Origin: Aeromonas hydrophila subsp. hydrophila ATCC 7966
GTDB lineage: Bacteria; Pseudomonadota; Gammaproteobacteria; Enterobacterales; Aeromonadaceae
Reading direction: 5' to 3'
Assembly (NCBI RefSeq): GCF_000014805.1
Contig: NC_008570.1
Coordinates: 3,353,001 to 3,417,000 of the forward strand
DNA length: 64,000 nucleotides
Under the pieces are notes generated by a model. That model did no database searches, was not told the DNA's origin, and saw only the letters and a list, made by a program, of their open reading frames with translations. Of the stretch, positions 46,247 through 58,109 are shown one piece after another. Positions within the stretch are counted from its first letter, which is position 1. Every line of letters begins with the position of its first letter. The position numbers were made by a program, and so were the translations under genes.

Positions 46247-46583
46247 ACACATGGGAAAAAAAAGAGGAATCAGCATCAACCTGTCACGGTAAGACGCACC
46301 CGATCTCCCTGGCGGGAGAGGAATCAAAAGCGGGGTGCGGACAGGTTAAATGCGCATCGGAGGAAGTACTCATATATCAAAGGAGCCAAGAGGCTAACCC
46401 GACGTATGCGGGCAGGTCAACACACATCATCTGGCTCAGATCCTGTTGTCGGCCAATCCCAGTCGCCATAAAGGCTCGTACGAAAACCACCTCTAGAGAG
46501 ATAGTTCAATACCCATATGGAGCATGATTGATGGATGACATGATCTAGAATGTGCGCTCTTTTTTCATTCGGGATTCGATTAT
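46247..46583. other. Intergenic region, no gene recognised
   Basis: I see no coding frame, hairpin or repeat in these 337 bp. A T-rich tract at about 46560-46566 lies directly before the next gene. Confidence 0.4.
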
Positions 46584-47486
46584 ATGAAACGCGCTTTCTT
46601 CGCCGCTCTGACCATGCTGACTGCACCCGCCATGGCCGAACAGACCATTGCCCATCACTTCGCCACACTGGAATACCAGCGGATCATCGATGGCTGCCAG
46701 ATGTATCGCCTCAATACCCCGCAAGGCGCAACCCTGCTGTTCGGACACAACTTCAATGACACCGGCGTCAATGCGGAAGGAGGTGCCTCTGCCGGTACCA
46801 TGGATCTCTACTCCTACATGTATTCGGACCCGAAATATCGCAGCTACTCCCTGCGGGGCACCAATAATCTCTATCAGCCCTCCACCAGCGACTCTTATAC
46901 CTTTATGACCCTCTCCGTCGGGGCCAGCAGCTCACCCGACAACTTCATGTTGTCCCAGCGCAAGAACATCGAGCGGGCGACCTCTTACTCCAGCGGCAAT
47001 ACCCAGCTCTCGATGCATTTCTACGATGGGCAGGATCAACCGAAATATGACAAGGCGATGCCGAAATATCTCTCGCTGTGTGGCAGCAATATTGCCTCCT
47101 TCGACTCATTGACCAGCCTGAGACTGCGCATTGCCAACTCCACCATCAAGGTGCAGTACCCAAGATTCAACCAGCCTGCCGGGATCAAGGCCAGCAATGA
47201 TCTTGTCAGCGAAGTCCAGCTCGCCTGGAACAATGCCGACAACAGCGCCATCACGACCCGTCAGCTTAAATACACCCGCATCTCCCGCGCCGAGAAACTC
47301 GACAAACCGCAAGATCAGAAGTTTGTCGAACTGGCCAAACTTGGCATCAACGACGACCGCTATATCGACATCAACGGCGACCAGAATCCTTTGATCCCCG
47401 GCAAAGAGTATGTCTATCAGGTGCAGTACTGCGACGGTTACGACTTCTGCGAAGCGAGCCCTCAGGTGATTGGCAAAGCCAATTAA
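46584..47486 (+). CDS. Secreted protein of unknown function
   Basis: This 300-residue protein has a signal peptide (MKRAFFAALTMLTAPAMA) and a Ser/Tyr/Asn-rich mature part with four cysteines (GCQMYR, SLCGSN, YCDGYDFCEA). The C-terminal third resembles a fibronectin-like beta fold (VSEVQLAWNNADNSAIT; IPGKEYVYQVQYCDGYDFC). No catalytic motif is seen. There is no clear ribosome site beyond a weak GGGA. Its base composition is less GC-rich than the core genes. A terminator follows, and it appears monocistronic. Confidence 0.75.
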   Translation: MKRAFFAALTMLTAPAMAEQTIAHHFATLEYQRIIDGCQMYRLNTPQGATLLFGHNFNDTGVNAEGGASAGTMDLYSYMYSDPKYRSYSLRGTNNLYQPSTSDSYTFMTLSVGASSSPDNFMLSQRKNIERATSYSSGNTQLSMHFYDGQDQPKYDKAMPKYLSLCGSNIASFDSLTSLRLRIANSTIKVQYPRFNQPAGIKASNDLVSEVQLAWNNADNSAITTRQLKYTRISRAEKLDKPQDQKFVELAKLGINDDRYIDINGDQNPLIPGKEYVYQVQYCDGYDFCEASPQVIGKAN

Positions 47487-47506
47487 GCAGCACGCTATCG
47501 ATCCAT

Positions 47507-47532
47507 AAAAAGAGCCCCGCAGGGCTCTTTTT
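47507..47532 (+). terminator. Rho-independent terminator
   Basis: An 11-bp stem (AAAAAGAGCCC/GGGCTCTTTTT) around CGCA lies 20 bp after the secreted protein stop. It is symmetric, so both strands could use it. Confidence 0.9.
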
Positions 47533-47754
47533 ATATTGTCTCCCCCACAACGTGGTATCGCCAACAGTGGAGGAAAGTCAGGCATCAGGCTGAATATCAA
47601 TAAAGTGGAAAATGCATCAAGCCATCAGGCAAAACCATCTATCCCCCCTCAGATGACTGCCCAAATAGCGCTACTTTGGAGGCAGGAAGTTTTATCTAGA
47701 CCTTGGTTGCCATTTTGCATCATCACCCATCTGCTCAATGAACAGTGCGCCCTT

Positions 47755-48085
47755 ATGAATGTTCGCTACTGCGCCCTGCTGGCGTGCTGTCTGCCGCTGG
47801 CAAGCCATGTAGAGATTGTTGCTCCCAATCAGCTTGATGCCAGCAAGGCCGTCTTCAAACCCGATGGCAATCAAGCGGGGATCCCGCTGGCCGGAGCTGT
47901 GCCGACAGACTTTGATGTCACATACCGCAACAATGATTTCAGCATTGCCCACTTGCAGTGGGCGCTATTTCTGTCATGCCCAACCACTGCCTGACAGCTT
48001 CGCTCTCAACACTGCCAAGGCGCTTGGCCGTTTCCTGCTGAGCGGGCAGCAGGCCTATGCCTGTTGCGAGCAAATCAAGGTGCCC
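47755..48085 (+). pseudogene. Frameshifted remnant of a secreted protein gene
   Basis: From ATG 47755 a frame starts with a signal-like MNVRYCALLACCLPLASHVE and continues with VPTDFDVTYRNNDFSIAHLQ before ending at 47994. The adjacent frame then carries protein-like sequence AQPLPDSFALNTAKALGRFL and SGQQAYACCEQIK. A single frameshift near 47960-47985 would join them. The family is not recognised. The remnant runs directly into an ABC-F fragment. Confidence 0.5.
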
Positions 48086-48160
48086 GGATAGCCGGCCAGC
48101 ACCTGAGTGAGCAGCTGGTACAAGGGGTGGTACAGATGGTTGTCCGGCTTATCGAAAAAT
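48072..48160 (-). pseudogene. Fragment of an ABC-F ATPase gene
   Basis: About 90 bp match the ABC-F gene at 44682-44750 (AAGGTGCCCGGATAGCCGGC and TACAGATGGTTGTCCGGCTT). They cover the coding region around Walker B and the following helix (DEPDNHLDH, LADYPGTL), in the same orientation. Both ends are abrupt. It shares ATCAAGGTGCC with the copy at 44286-44422, so these two copies may come from one lost paralogue. Confidence 0.7.
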
Positions 48161-48184
48161 CTGGGCCCCCACCGTTGGGCTGGA

Positions 48185-48221
48185 TAAAAAAGCCCGGCGC
48201 CATTAGCGGCCGGGCTTTTTC
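48185..48221. terminator. Bidirectional terminator
   Basis: AAAAAAGCCCGGC and GCCGGGCTTTTT form a stem with A/T tracts on both sides. It lies 32 bp beyond the amidohydrolase stop. Confidence 0.85.
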
Positions 48222-48252
48222 ACGTTCGGGCCGAGCCCGATCAGCGCAGCAC

Positions 48253-50058
48253 TCAGTGGGACTGGTGATGCAACATGCCGGCCGCCACCATCGCCGTGGT
48301 GGCAACGGCGCTGCAACGAGCCGAGTCGGTGCACCCTTGCGAGGTGCCGGCGCTCCGTTCGTCACGCCGATAGACGGAGACACCCTCTTTGATCGTCTCC
48401 TCGACCCGGATATCGGCCAAGGTCTCGGGTTTGACCTTGAGCGGATTGGCCGAGAGCACCACCATGTCCGCCAGCTTGCCGACCTCCAGAGAGCCCTTGC
48501 TGCGCTCCTCCTTGTATTGGGTTGCCGCCCACAGGGTCTGGGCCTTCAATCCTTCCAAAGCGGAGACCCGCTGATCCAATCCAATAGGACGGCCGGTGCG
48601 GCTGATCCGGTTGACGGTCGCATAATAGACCCGCATGGCGTCAGGTAGCGCCACCGGGGAGTCGTGGTGGGAGGTGAAGATCATCCCCAGTTCACGGGCC
48701 CATCCGGTGGGAGAGATATGCTGCGCCCGCTCCTTGCCGAGCACGGAATCACTGTGCCAATCCCCCCAGTAAAAGGTGTGCATCGGGAAGAAGGAGGGGA
48801 AGATGCCGAGCCGCTGGAACGAGGCGACCTGATCCTTGCGGGCAGTCTGGGCATGGATGGCGACGAAGCCACGATCCGGCTTGCCATGTTGCTTCTCGCT
48901 GGCCTCAATCCCCTTGATAAGCTGATCGATGGCCGCATCACCGTTGACGTGGGTAAGCAACTGCCAGCCGTTGCGCTGGGCCAGTTCGATATAGTGGGCG
49001 GCCTGCTCGTCGCTCATGCTGGGGTAGCCCTTGTAATCGGCTTTTTGCCCGGCAGGGGGAACGAAATAGGGCTGGGTCAGCCAGGCCGTCTTGCCCTGGG
49101 GGGAGCCATCAAGATTGAGCTTGGCCCCGGCGACCCGAAAGCCGTTCATGTACTGCTGGGCGTAATAGGGCGGGGCGATGACGTCCCGCGCGATCTGGAT
49201 ATCGGGATAGGCCGCCACGTCGAGGGGCAGCTTCTCTTTCTGGGCCAGTTGGTACATGGTTTTGACGGCGGATGAAGAGGCTCGTCCCTCCTGGGCCGTG
49301 GTGTAACCGAAGCTGGCGTAGAGCGCCATGCCCGCCTTGAAGATCGCCTCGTTTTCCTGGTTGTTCAACTTGGCGAACATCGGCAGCAAGGCGCCAAAGA
49401 AGGCGGTCTCCTCCAGAACGCCGTCCGGGGTCTTGCCGTCTGCTTCACGGCGGATCTTGCCCCCTTCCGGATCCTTGCTGTCCGGGCCGAAGCCGGCCAG
49501 TGCCAGCGCCTTGCTGTTGAGGGTGGCAAGGTGGCCTGACTGATGGATGATGATCACCGGCAGATCCCGGGAGACCACATCCAGCTCCTGACGAGTGGGG
49601 TGGCGTTTTTCCTTGAGCTGAGAGTCGTCATAACCGAAACCCAGGATGATCCCGTGCGCCTTGTTTTGCGGCTTGGCGACCCAGTCGCGCAGTGCCTGCT
49701 GCAGGTCCGCGATACCTGTCACGGTGCCATCAGGCGGGGCCAGCAGATTGGCCGAAAGCGCCTGGATCCCGGTGTTGAAGACGTGGCCATGGGCATCGAT
49801 AAAGCCCGGGATCAGGGTCTTGCCCTGCAGGTTGACCACCCGGGTTCCTTCATCACGCAGCTTGAGGATGTCGGCCTCGCTTCCCAGGGCCAGAATGCGG
49901 CCATTTTTGACGGCCAGCGCCTGGACAGTGGGCACCGCGTCGTTGACGGTGACGATGTCCCCTCCGAGGTAGATAGTCTGGGCATTGGGTTTGGCGGGGC
50001 TGACGGCATGAACCGAGCTGGCGGCCAGCAGGGCGATGGTGAGGGGGGCGAGTTTCAT
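48253..50058 (-). CDS. Secreted amidohydrolase, YtcJ-like family
   Basis: This 601-residue metal-dependent hydrolase of the amidohydrolase 3 family has a signal peptide (MKLAPLTIALLAASSVHA), so it is periplasmic or exported. The metal-site motif is LIPGFIDAHGHVFNTG; further conserved elements are LTHVNGDAAIDQLI, VAIHAQTARKDQV, FTSHHDSPVALP and the terminal ADMVVLSANPLKV. The natural substrate is unknown. It carries an odd C-terminal tail of about 30 residues beyond the usual end (SAGTSQGCTDSARCSAVATT) with two cysteines. It is a single gene ending in a good terminator. Confidence 0.88.
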   Translation of the reverse strand: MKLAPLTIALLAASSVHAVSPAKPNAQTIYLGGDIVTVNDAVPTVQALAVKNGRILALGSEADILKLRDEGTRVVNLQGKTLIPGFIDAHGHVFNTGIQALSANLLAPPDGTVTGIADLQQALRDWVAKPQNKAHGIILGFGYDDSQLKEKRHPTRQELDVVSRDLPVIIIHQSGHLATLNSKALALAGFGPDSKDPEGGKIRREADGKTPDGVLEETAFFGALLPMFAKLNNQENEAIFKAGMALYASFGYTTAQEGRASSSAVKTMYQLAQKEKLPLDVAAYPDIQIARDVIAPPYYAQQYMNGFRVAGAKLNLDGSPQGKTAWLTQPYFVPPAGQKADYKGYPSMSDEQAAHYIELAQRNGWQLLTHVNGDAAIDQLIKGIEASEKQHGKPDRGFVAIHAQTARKDQVASFQRLGIFPSFFPMHTFYWGDWHSDSVLGKERAQHISPTGWARELGMIFTSHHDSPVALPDAMRVYYATVNRISRTGRPIGLDQRVSALEGLKAQTLWAATQYKEERSKGSLEVGKLADMVVLSANPLKVKPETLADIRVEETIKEGVSVYRRDERSAGTSQGCTDSARCSAVATTAMVAAGMLHHQSH

Positions 50059-50233
50059 CTGGCATTCTCCGTGCTCGTTATTGGTGATTGTCCATCTAGG
50101 GATAGCTCCGGGAAGGTGACCGCCTCATGTCACATACGACAATGTTCGCCATCCTGCCGAGGCCTATGTGCTTCACAGCAAGTAGATGAATATACAAGAT
50201 ATTGCCTTGCTCAATAGTGATGCAGCGACCAGA

Positions 50234-50430
50234 TTAGCGTCCTGACGGGCAGGATTCCAATAGCACCACGCAGTCTCCCCCCCTTGCATGGGAGCGCTGG
50301 GATAGCCCGGCACTGGTTATCGCAGATCCAGTCGGTATAAGGCCGAGCGTCAGGCCCCTCTGCCGCCAGCAACGCTATACCGTAGGTGTTGTCTATGATG
50401 CATCGCCACTTCCCTGTGCCAGATAAAAAA
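50234..50430 (-). pseudogene. Possible C-terminal gene fragment
   Basis: A frame of about 65 codons with protein-like composition and no start codon begins next to the thr operon terminator. It reads GKWRCIIDNTYGIALLAAEG and DWICDNQCRAIPALPCKGG and ends VVLLESCPSGR-stop. It is rich in cysteine. No family is recognised. A chance open frame of this length is possible. Confidence 0.32.
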
Positions 50431-50462
50431 TCCCCCGCTCTTTATAAAAAAGGCGGGGGATG
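50424..50462 (-). terminator. Rho-independent terminator of the thr operon
   Basis: TCCCCCGC and GCGGGGGA arms flank an A/T-rich loop and are followed on the minus strand by TTTTTTA. It lies 20 bp after the thrC stop. Confidence 0.85.
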
Positions 50463-50481
50463 TTCATTTCTTCACGGGTGC

Positions 50482-51756
50482 TTAACCGAGCAGGAAGGCT
50501 CTTAGGCGAGCAAACTCCGCCGGCAGGTTGTGGGACAAGAGCGGCAGCACGGCGTGCTTGGCGAGCGGGCCGGGCAGCGGCACGTCCAACCCCAGGATCT
50601 CGTCTACCGACTCCTTGAACTTGGCCGGATGGGCGGTGCAGAGGAACACCCCCACTTCATCCTCAGCCAGCTGTTCGCCCAGCAGATCCCAGGCAATGGC
50701 GCCATGAGGTTCGCACAGGTAATCCAGCTCATGCAGGCGCTTGAGTGCATCGCGAGTTTGGGCATCACTGCGCATGCCAGAACCCAGGGTTTCCAGCGCC
50801 CAGCCGTTGCGACGGCACAGCTCTTCTACCCTAGGCCAGTTGTTGGGGCGGCTCACATCCATGGCGTTCGACAGGGTTGCCACTGTCTGGTGCGGATCCC
50901 ACTGGCCGGTTTTCAGGTAGCGCGGCACGGTATCGTTGGCGTTGGTGGCGGCGATAAAGCGCTTCACCGGCAGCCCCAGCGCCTTGGCGATAAGGCCTGC
51001 GGTGAGGTTGCCAAAGTTGCCGGACGGCACGCTGATGACCGCCTTGGCACGATCGGCTTTTGGCAACTGGGCCACCGCCTCGAAGTAGTAGCAAACCTGG
51101 GCCAGCAAACGGCTGATGTTGATGGAGTTGGCGGAGTTCAGACCAATGGCCTTCTTCAGCTCCTCGTCATCGAAGGATTGCTTCACCAGCGCCTGGCAGG
51201 CATCGAAGTCGCCGTCGATGGCGATGGTGCGGATGTTGCCCCCTAAGGTGCAGAACAGCGCCTCCTGCAGCGGGCTTATCTTGCCCTTAGGGTAGAGGAT
51301 CACCACCTCGATCCCCTCCAGCCCGAAGAAGGCGTGGGCCACGGCGGCGCCGGTGTCGCCGGAGGTGGCGGTGAGGATAGTGATCTTGTCGTTGGTACGG
51401 AACGCAGCCAAACACTGGGCCATAAAGCGGCCGCCGAAATCCTTGAACGCCAGGGTCGGGCCGTGGAACAGCTCAAGGGCATAGGTGCCATCCTTGAGCT
51501 TCACCAGCGGCGCCGGGAAGGTGAAGGCAGCCTTGACCAGTTCGTGTACCTGAGGCGCGGGCACTTCGTCCCCCAGCAGGTGGCTGAGGATGCGGGCGGA
51601 ACGCTCCACCAGCGGCAGATCGAGCAGAGCATCGACGTCGGCCAACGGCTCGAGCCGCTCGGGGAAGAACAGACCCTGTTCGCGGCCCAGACCCTGACGC
51701 ACCGCCTGGGCGAAGCTCACCTGTTCACTCTTGTCCTTGATATTGTAAAGATTCAT
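50482..51756 (-). CDS. thrC: Threonine synthase
   Basis: This 424-residue pyridoxal phosphate enzyme converts O-phosphohomoserine to threonine, the last step of the pathway. It starts [22 protein letters not shown], the standard proteobacterial N-terminus. The PLP lysine is in [13 protein letters not shown], and [15 protein letters not shown] forms the phosphate-binding site. The start overlaps the thrB stop by 3 bases, indicating coupled translation. It is the last gene of thrLABC, with the terminator close behind. Confidence 0.97.
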   Translation of the reverse strand: MNLYNIKDKSEQVSFAQAVRQGLGREQGLFFPERLEPLADVDALLDLPLVERSARILSHLLGDEVPAPQVHELVKAAFTFPAPLVKLKDGTYALELFHGPTLAFKDFGGRFMAQCLAAFRTNDKITILTATSGDTGAAVAHAFFGLEGIEVVILYPKGKISPLQEALFCTLGGNIRTIAIDGDFDACQALVKQSFDDEELKKAIGLNSANSINISRLLAQVCYYFEAVAQLPKADRAKAVISVPSGNFGNLTAGLIAKALGLPVKRFIAATNANDTVPRYLKTGQWDPHQTVATLSNAMDVSRPNNWPRVEELCRRNGWALETLGSGMRSDAQTRDALKRLHELDYLCEPHGAIAWDLLGEQLAEDEVGVFLCTAHPAKFKESVDEILGLDVPLPGPLAKHAVLPLLSHNLPAEFARLRAFLLG

Positions 51757-52733
51757 AGCTCGCTTCCTGTTACCCGTGCCCCGGCCATGTCGAGTTTGCA
51801 AACCCGGGCAAATCCATCTTCGTTCTGCACGAAATGTGCATCCATCCAATCTTTCATCCGCTCGGCCTGGGCCAGATCCTTCATCACGACGAACACGCTG
51901 GGGCCGGAGCCCGAGATGCCGGTGGCCAGTGCCCCGTTCTGGGCGGCCTGGGCCCGCACCTCGGCAAAACCTTCAATCAGCGCCGAGCGGTAGGGCTCGG
52001 CAATCACGTCCTTCAATACACTGGCCGCCAGCCCCTCCTGCCCGGTGTAGCTGGCGTGGACAAAGGCAGCCAGCCGACGACCGTAGGTGAGGCAATCCTG
52101 ACGGCGATACTGGGCCGGCAGAATGGCGCGGGCGGCGGCGGTCGAAACCACGGTACCCGGGTAGCAGACCACCCAGTACCACTGCTCAAACACCGGAATG
52201 CCCTGGCTGATGACGCCGTGCTCTTCCAGCACCAGCTGCATGCCGCCCAGATAGCAGGGGGCGACGTTGTCGTAGTGGACGGAGCCGGAGATCTTGCCTT
52301 CCATCTCCCCCATCAGCAGCAGCAGGTCGTGTTCATTGAGGGGGGCGCCGTGAAAGGCGTTGAGGCCTTCGAGTGCCGCCACCACGCTGCAGGCGCTGGA
52401 ACCCAGGCCCGAGCCCACCGGCAGGTTCTTCTCCAGCACCATTTCGAGCGGCTTGAGACCAAGGCCGCGCTTCTCCAGCGCCTCGCCATAGGCGAGCCAG
52501 CAGTCATGGAGGATGTTCTTTTTCGGGTCAGCCGGCAACTTGTGGGCGTAGCGGCCCACGGAGGAGAGGGCAAACGGCACATCGGCAGCCTTGACCTGAA
52601 CGCGATCCCCGAGCAAAGAGCCATCTACGGGGGCGAGCGCCGCCCCCAGTACATCGAATCCCACGCTCAGGTTGGCACTGGAGGCGGGGGCATAGGCCAC
52701 CACGCTGCTGCTCTGGTACATGTCTGAACTCAT
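51753..52733 (-). CDS. thrB: Homoserine kinase
   Basis: This 326-residue GHMP-family kinase phosphorylates homoserine. The ATP-binding motif is [18 protein letters not shown], with N-terminal [20 protein letters not shown] and C-terminal [13 protein letters not shown]. The start at 52733 ([12 protein letters not shown]) lies 2 bp after the thrA stop, and GGAG sits inside the thrA end. An ATG four codons later is an alternative. It is middle in the thr operon. Confidence 0.97.
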   Translation of the reverse strand: MSSDMYQSSSVVAYAPASSANLSVGFDVLGAALAPVDGSLLGDRVQVKAADVPFALSSVGRYAHKLPADPKKNILHDCWLAYGEALEKRGLGLKPLEMVLEKNLPVGSGLGSSACSVVAALEGLNAFHGAPLNEHDLLLLMGEMEGKISGSVHYDNVAPCYLGGMQLVLEEHGVISQGIPVFEQWYWVVCYPGTVVSTAAARAILPAQYRRQDCLTYGRRLAAFVHASYTGQEGLAASVLKDVIAEPYRSALIEGFAEVRAQAAQNGALATGISGSGPSVFVVMKDLAQAERMKDWMDAHFVQNEDGFARVCKLDMAGARVTGSEL

Positions 52734-52735
52734 GC

Positions 52736-55195
52736 TTACAACTCCTGCTTCCAGTTCTGGGTACGCAGCACGTCGGCAAAGACGCCCGCGGCGGTCACTT
52801 CGGTGCCGGCGCCATAGCCGCGCAGCACCAGCGGGATCGGCTGGTAGTAGGTAGAGAAGAAGGCGAGCGCGTTCTCCCCGTCTTTGACCTTGAACAGCGG
52901 CTCGTCGGCACCGACCGCCTTGATGGCGACCTTGCACTTGCCACCCTCGATGGAACCCACGTAGCGCAGCACCTTGCCCTGAGCTTGAGCGGCCGCGAAC
53001 TGATCGCGGAACCAGCCGTCAGCCTCCGGCAGGCGGGCCATAAAGGCTTCCACGTCGCCACTCACGTCAAAGCCCGGCGGCAGCGCCTGCTCCACTTCCA
53101 CGTCGGAGAGCTCCAGCGCCATGCCGGCCTCGCGAGCCAGAATGAGCAGCTTGCGGGCCACGTCCATGCCGTTGAGATCGTCGCGCGGATCCGGCTCGGT
53201 AAAGCCGTTGCCACGGGCAATCTTGGTGGCGTCGGAGAAAGCCATACCCTCATCCAGCTTGCCGAAGATAAAGGAGAGCGAACCGGACAGCACGCCGTCG
53301 AAGGCACGCAGCTTGTCGCCAGCCTTGATCAGGTTCTGCAGGTTCTCGATGACCGGCAGGCCGGCGCCCACGTTGGTCTCGTACAGGAACTTGCGACGGG
53401 TCTGACGGGCGGTGCGACGCAGCGCCTTGTAGTAATCGAGCGACCCGGTATTGGCCTTCTTGTTCGGGGTAACCACGTGGAAACCGGCGGCGAGGAAGTC
53501 GGCGTACTGGACGGCAATGGCCTCGCTGGAGGTGCAGTCGACGATCACCGGGTTGATGAGGTGGCTCTCTTCCACCAGCTTTTGCACCGCTTCCAGGCTG
53601 AAGCTGTCACGGGCTTCCACCAGCTGTTCACGCCAGTTGGCGAGGTTCAGCCCATCCTTGTTGACCGCCATCTGGCGGCTGTTGGCGATGCCCACCACCC
53701 GCAGACCGGTGCCCTGCTCGGCCAATACCGGCTGCTGGCGGGCAATCTGATCCACCAGCGCCGCGCCGACACCGCCGACGCCGACCACGAAGAGATCGAT
53801 GAACTGCTGGCTGCCGAAGAAGTTCTGGTGGCATGCCTTGATGGCTTCGGCCACCTTGCGATCCCGCACCACTGCAGAGATGGAGCGCTCGCTCGAACCC
53901 TGGGCGATGGCGACGATATTGATGGAGGCCTGAGCCAGCGAGGTGAAGAAGCGGGCCGCCATCCCCTTGGAGGTGCGCATGCCATCACCGATGAGGGAGA
54001 TGATCGCCAGATCCTGCATGATCTCCAGCGGATCCAGCAGCTGGTTCTTGAACTCCAGCTCGAACTCGCGCTCCAGCACCTTGCGGGTCTTGTCGCAGTC
54101 ATAGCTGTGGATACAGAAGCTGACGCTGTACTCGGAGGAGGATTGGGTGATGAGGACGATGCTGACCCCGGCGCGGGAGACGGCGGAGAAGATGCGGCCA
54201 GCCATGCCCACCATGCCCTTCATGCCGGGGCCGGAGACGTTGAACATGCACATGCCGGAAAGATCCGAGATGGCCTTCACTTTCAGGTCATCATCCCCCT
54301 GCTCGACGCCGATGAGGGTGCCCGGCCCTTGCGGGTTGAAACTGTTCTTGATGAGGCAGGGAATGTGGAACTGGGCCACCGGCGCGATGGTTTTCGGGTG
54401 CAATACCTTGGCACCGAAGTAGGAGAGCTCCATCGCCTCCTTGTAGGAGAGGGTTTTCAGCAGATAGGCATCCGGCACCAGGCGCGGGTCGCAGTTGTAG
54501 CAGCCCTCAACGTCGGTCCAGATCTCGCAGCACTCGGCATCGACGCAGGCGGCCAGCACGGCGGCGGAGTAATCGGAGCCGTTACGGCCGAGCAGCACGG
54601 TCTCACCCTTGTCGCTGCCACCGGTAAAGCCCGGCATCAGGTAGAGACAGTCGGAGCGCAGGCCCTTGGCGGCGAAGCGCAGGCGGGAGGCTTCGATGTC
54701 GACGTGAGCCTCCAGGTAGCCGCCGTCGGTCACCAGCAGCTGCTCCGGTACTATGATGTCCAGCTCAAGGCCGCGCACCCGCAGCAGCTCGTGCATAAAG
54801 GCGATGGAGAGGTTCTCGCCCCGGCTCAGGATGCGGGCCTGCACATTGTCCGGGCAGAGCCCCAGCAGGCGGATGCCTTGCATCAGCCGCTCCACCTGAT
54901 CCAGTTCGCTGGTCAAGCGAGCCTGCAGCGCCTTGTCATCCAGCGCCGGATAGGCTGCCTTCAAGCCGGCCAGCAGGCGGGAGAAGATGCCGTTGATCTC
55001 GAACAATGTGCTGCTGGCATCCATGCCGCGGCTGGTCTGCTCTACCAGTGCCACCAGGTGGTTGGTCACCTTGGCCGGTGCCGACAGCACCAGGGCAACC
55101 TGGGATTGGCCGTGGGTATTCACCGCGATATCGGCGACCCGTAAAAAACGCTCTGCATCGGCCAGTGACGACCCGCCAAACTTCAACACTCTCAT
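52736..55195 (-). CDS. thrA: Bifunctional aspartokinase/homoserine dehydrogenase I
   Basis: This 819-residue fusion catalyses the first and third steps from aspartate to threonine. The aspartokinase (about 1-250) opens [20 protein letters not shown]. Regulatory ACT domains follow at about 310-450 ([33 protein letters not shown]). The homoserine dehydrogenase (about 460-819) has the NAD(P) loop [26 protein letters not shown] and [14 protein letters not shown]. The start at 55195 follows GGGAGA and matches the E. coli protein; a longer frame upstream reads into the attenuator. It is controlled by the thrL leader, and probably by threonine feedback. Confidence 0.98.
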   Translation of the reverse strand: MRVLKFGGSSLADAERFLRVADIAVNTHGQSQVALVLSAPAKVTNHLVALVEQTSRGMDASSTLFEINGIFSRLLAGLKAAYPALDDKALQARLTSELDQVERLMQGIRLLGLCPDNVQARILSRGENLSIAFMHELLRVRGLELDIIVPEQLLVTDGGYLEAHVDIEASRLRFAAKGLRSDCLYLMPGFTGGSDKGETVLLGRNGSDYSAAVLAACVDAECCEIWTDVEGCYNCDPRLVPDAYLLKTLSYKEAMELSYFGAKVLHPKTIAPVAQFHIPCLIKNSFNPQGPGTLIGVEQGDDDLKVKAISDLSGMCMFNVSGPGMKGMVGMAGRIFSAVSRAGVSIVLITQSSSEYSVSFCIHSYDCDKTRKVLEREFELEFKNQLLDPLEIMQDLAIISLIGDGMRTSKGMAARFFTSLAQASINIVAIAQGSSERSISAVVRDRKVAEAIKACHQNFFGSQQFIDLFVVGVGGVGAALVDQIARQQPVLAEQGTGLRVVGIANSRQMAVNKDGLNLANWREQLVEARDSFSLEAVQKLVEESHLINPVIVDCTSSEAIAVQYADFLAAGFHVVTPNKKANTGSLDYYKALRRTARQTRRKFLYETNVGAGLPVIENLQNLIKAGDKLRAFDGVLSGSLSFIFGKLDEGMAFSDATKIARGNGFTEPDPRDDLNGMDVARKLLILAREAGMALELSDVEVEQALPPGFDVSGDVEAFMARLPEADGWFRDQFAAAQAQGKVLRYVGSIEGGKCKVAIKAVGADEPLFKVKDGENALAFFSTYYQPIPLVLRGYGAGTEVTAAGVFADVLRTQNWKQEL

Positions 55196-55255
55196 CGCTT
55201 TCTCTCCCTGTGATCTTTGCAAATTTGCCCGAAAATGGTTCTGAAAATCATCCAA

Positions 55256-55290
55256 CAAAAAGGCCCGTACTGGGTGGGTACGGGCCTTTT
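55256..55290 (-). terminator. thr operon attenuator
   Basis: A 10-bp stem (AGGCCCGTAC/GTACGGGCCT) with a 7-base loop is followed on the minus strand by TTTTTG. It sits between thrL and thrA, the position of the thr attenuator. Confidence 0.92.
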
Positions 55291-55318
55291 CTGATTTCTG
55301 TGCTTGTTCGTCAGCGCA

Positions 55319-55393
55319 TCAACCGGCCCCAGTGCCACCTGTGGTGGTACCGGTAATAATGGTGGTGGTGATGACATTGGTGAATAACTGCAT
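55319..55393 (-). CDS. thrL: thr operon leader peptide
   Basis: This 24-residue peptide begins MQLFTNVITTTIITG and ends TGGTGAG. Nine of the 24 residues are threonine and three isoleucine, the two amino acids whose charged tRNAs control attenuation. Ribosome stalling at these codons would prevent the terminator 28 bp downstream and allow thrABC transcription. The peptide has no other function. Confidence 0.93.
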   Translation of the reverse strand: MQLFTNVITTTIITGTTTGGTGAG

Positions 55394-55455
55394 GACGAAC
55401 ACTCTTGAACGAAGCTGGCTTTTAGCAATACCGCGCCGGGCGCAGCGCTGTCAAC

Positions 55456-56148
55456 CTAAACCTCTTTGCCAAGTTTGCGGGCAAGGTCTTTGCAGAGCAG
55501 GTGGAGCATATTCAAATCCCGCTGCGGCAGCATGGGCACTCGGTCCATCACCCACTGATGCAGTTTTTCATCCTGAGAAACCCCGAGATCACCGAGAATT
55601 TCTGCTGTTTTGCTTTTAAGCACCCGAACCTGTCCGGCGTTATCAACATTTTCTGCTAGCACCTCGGGCTCATCGAGCAACTGGCTCAGCTCGTAGGCGT
55701 ACAGCATGATCGCCTGCCCCAGGTTCAGGGACGGGTAGCTCACCTTGAGCGGCAGATAGCTGATGAGGTCGACCTGGGCCAGCTGCTCGTTGGAGAGCCC
55801 TGACTCCTCGCAGCCAAACACGATGGCGACCTTGTCCAGCGACGGCTTGGCCTTGATCTGGTCACGGATCTCGGCCGGCGTGAGGTAGTGCTGATAACGA
55901 CCGCGCTGGCGGGCGGTGGTGGCCACCACCAGATCCATGTCGGCCAGCGCCTCTTCCAGGGTGTCGAACGCCTCGGCCTGGGTCAGGACCTCCTGTGCAC
56001 CATGGGCCACCCAGCTCGCCTCCTCCTCTTCGTGCACCCGGCTTGCCACCAGTCGCATGGCATCAAAGCCCATGGTTTTCATGGCGCGGGCGGCAGCGCC
56101 AACGTTGGCCGGGCGGGCGGGGGCCACCAGCACAAAATAGAGTTTCAT
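55456..56148 (-). CDS. yjtD: SPOUT-class tRNA/rRNA methyltransferase, YjtD/LasT type
   Basis: This 230-residue RNA 2'-O-methyltransferase of the TrmH/SpoU family opens MKLYFVLVAPARPANVGAAA. The knot motifs are NVGAAARAMKTMG, IVFGCEESGLSNEQ and SLNLGQAIMLYAYELS, which bind S-adenosylmethionine. E. coli has yjtD in the same place next to thrL. The RNA target is not certain. The start at 56148 follows AGGAG by 8 bases. It is divergent from aceK. Confidence 0.88.
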   Translation of the reverse strand: MKLYFVLVAPARPANVGAAARAMKTMGFDAMRLVASRVHEEEEASWVAHGAQEVLTQAEAFDTLEEALADMDLVVATTARQRGRYQHYLTPAEIRDQIKAKPSLDKVAIVFGCEESGLSNEQLAQVDLISYLPLKVSYPSLNLGQAIMLYAYELSQLLDEPEVLAENVDNAGQVRVLKSKTAEILGDLGVSQDEKLHQWVMDRVPMLPQRDLNMLHLLCKDLARKLGKEV

Positions 56149-56286
56149 CGGGTTTTCTCCTGGGCAGGGCCGAACGCGCAAACAACAGCGGATCATCGGC
56201 AAAACAGGGGCGCAATCTACCGTTTTCACCCGAAAATTGCCACTTGAACAGACGTTTGAATGTTGCCATAGTGGCCGGGAATGTGA

Positions 56287-58071
<1,785 letters not shown>

Positions 58072-58109
58072 CCTATCCGGGAGCCCAGTTGCAAAAGGGA
58101 GTGCAAATA

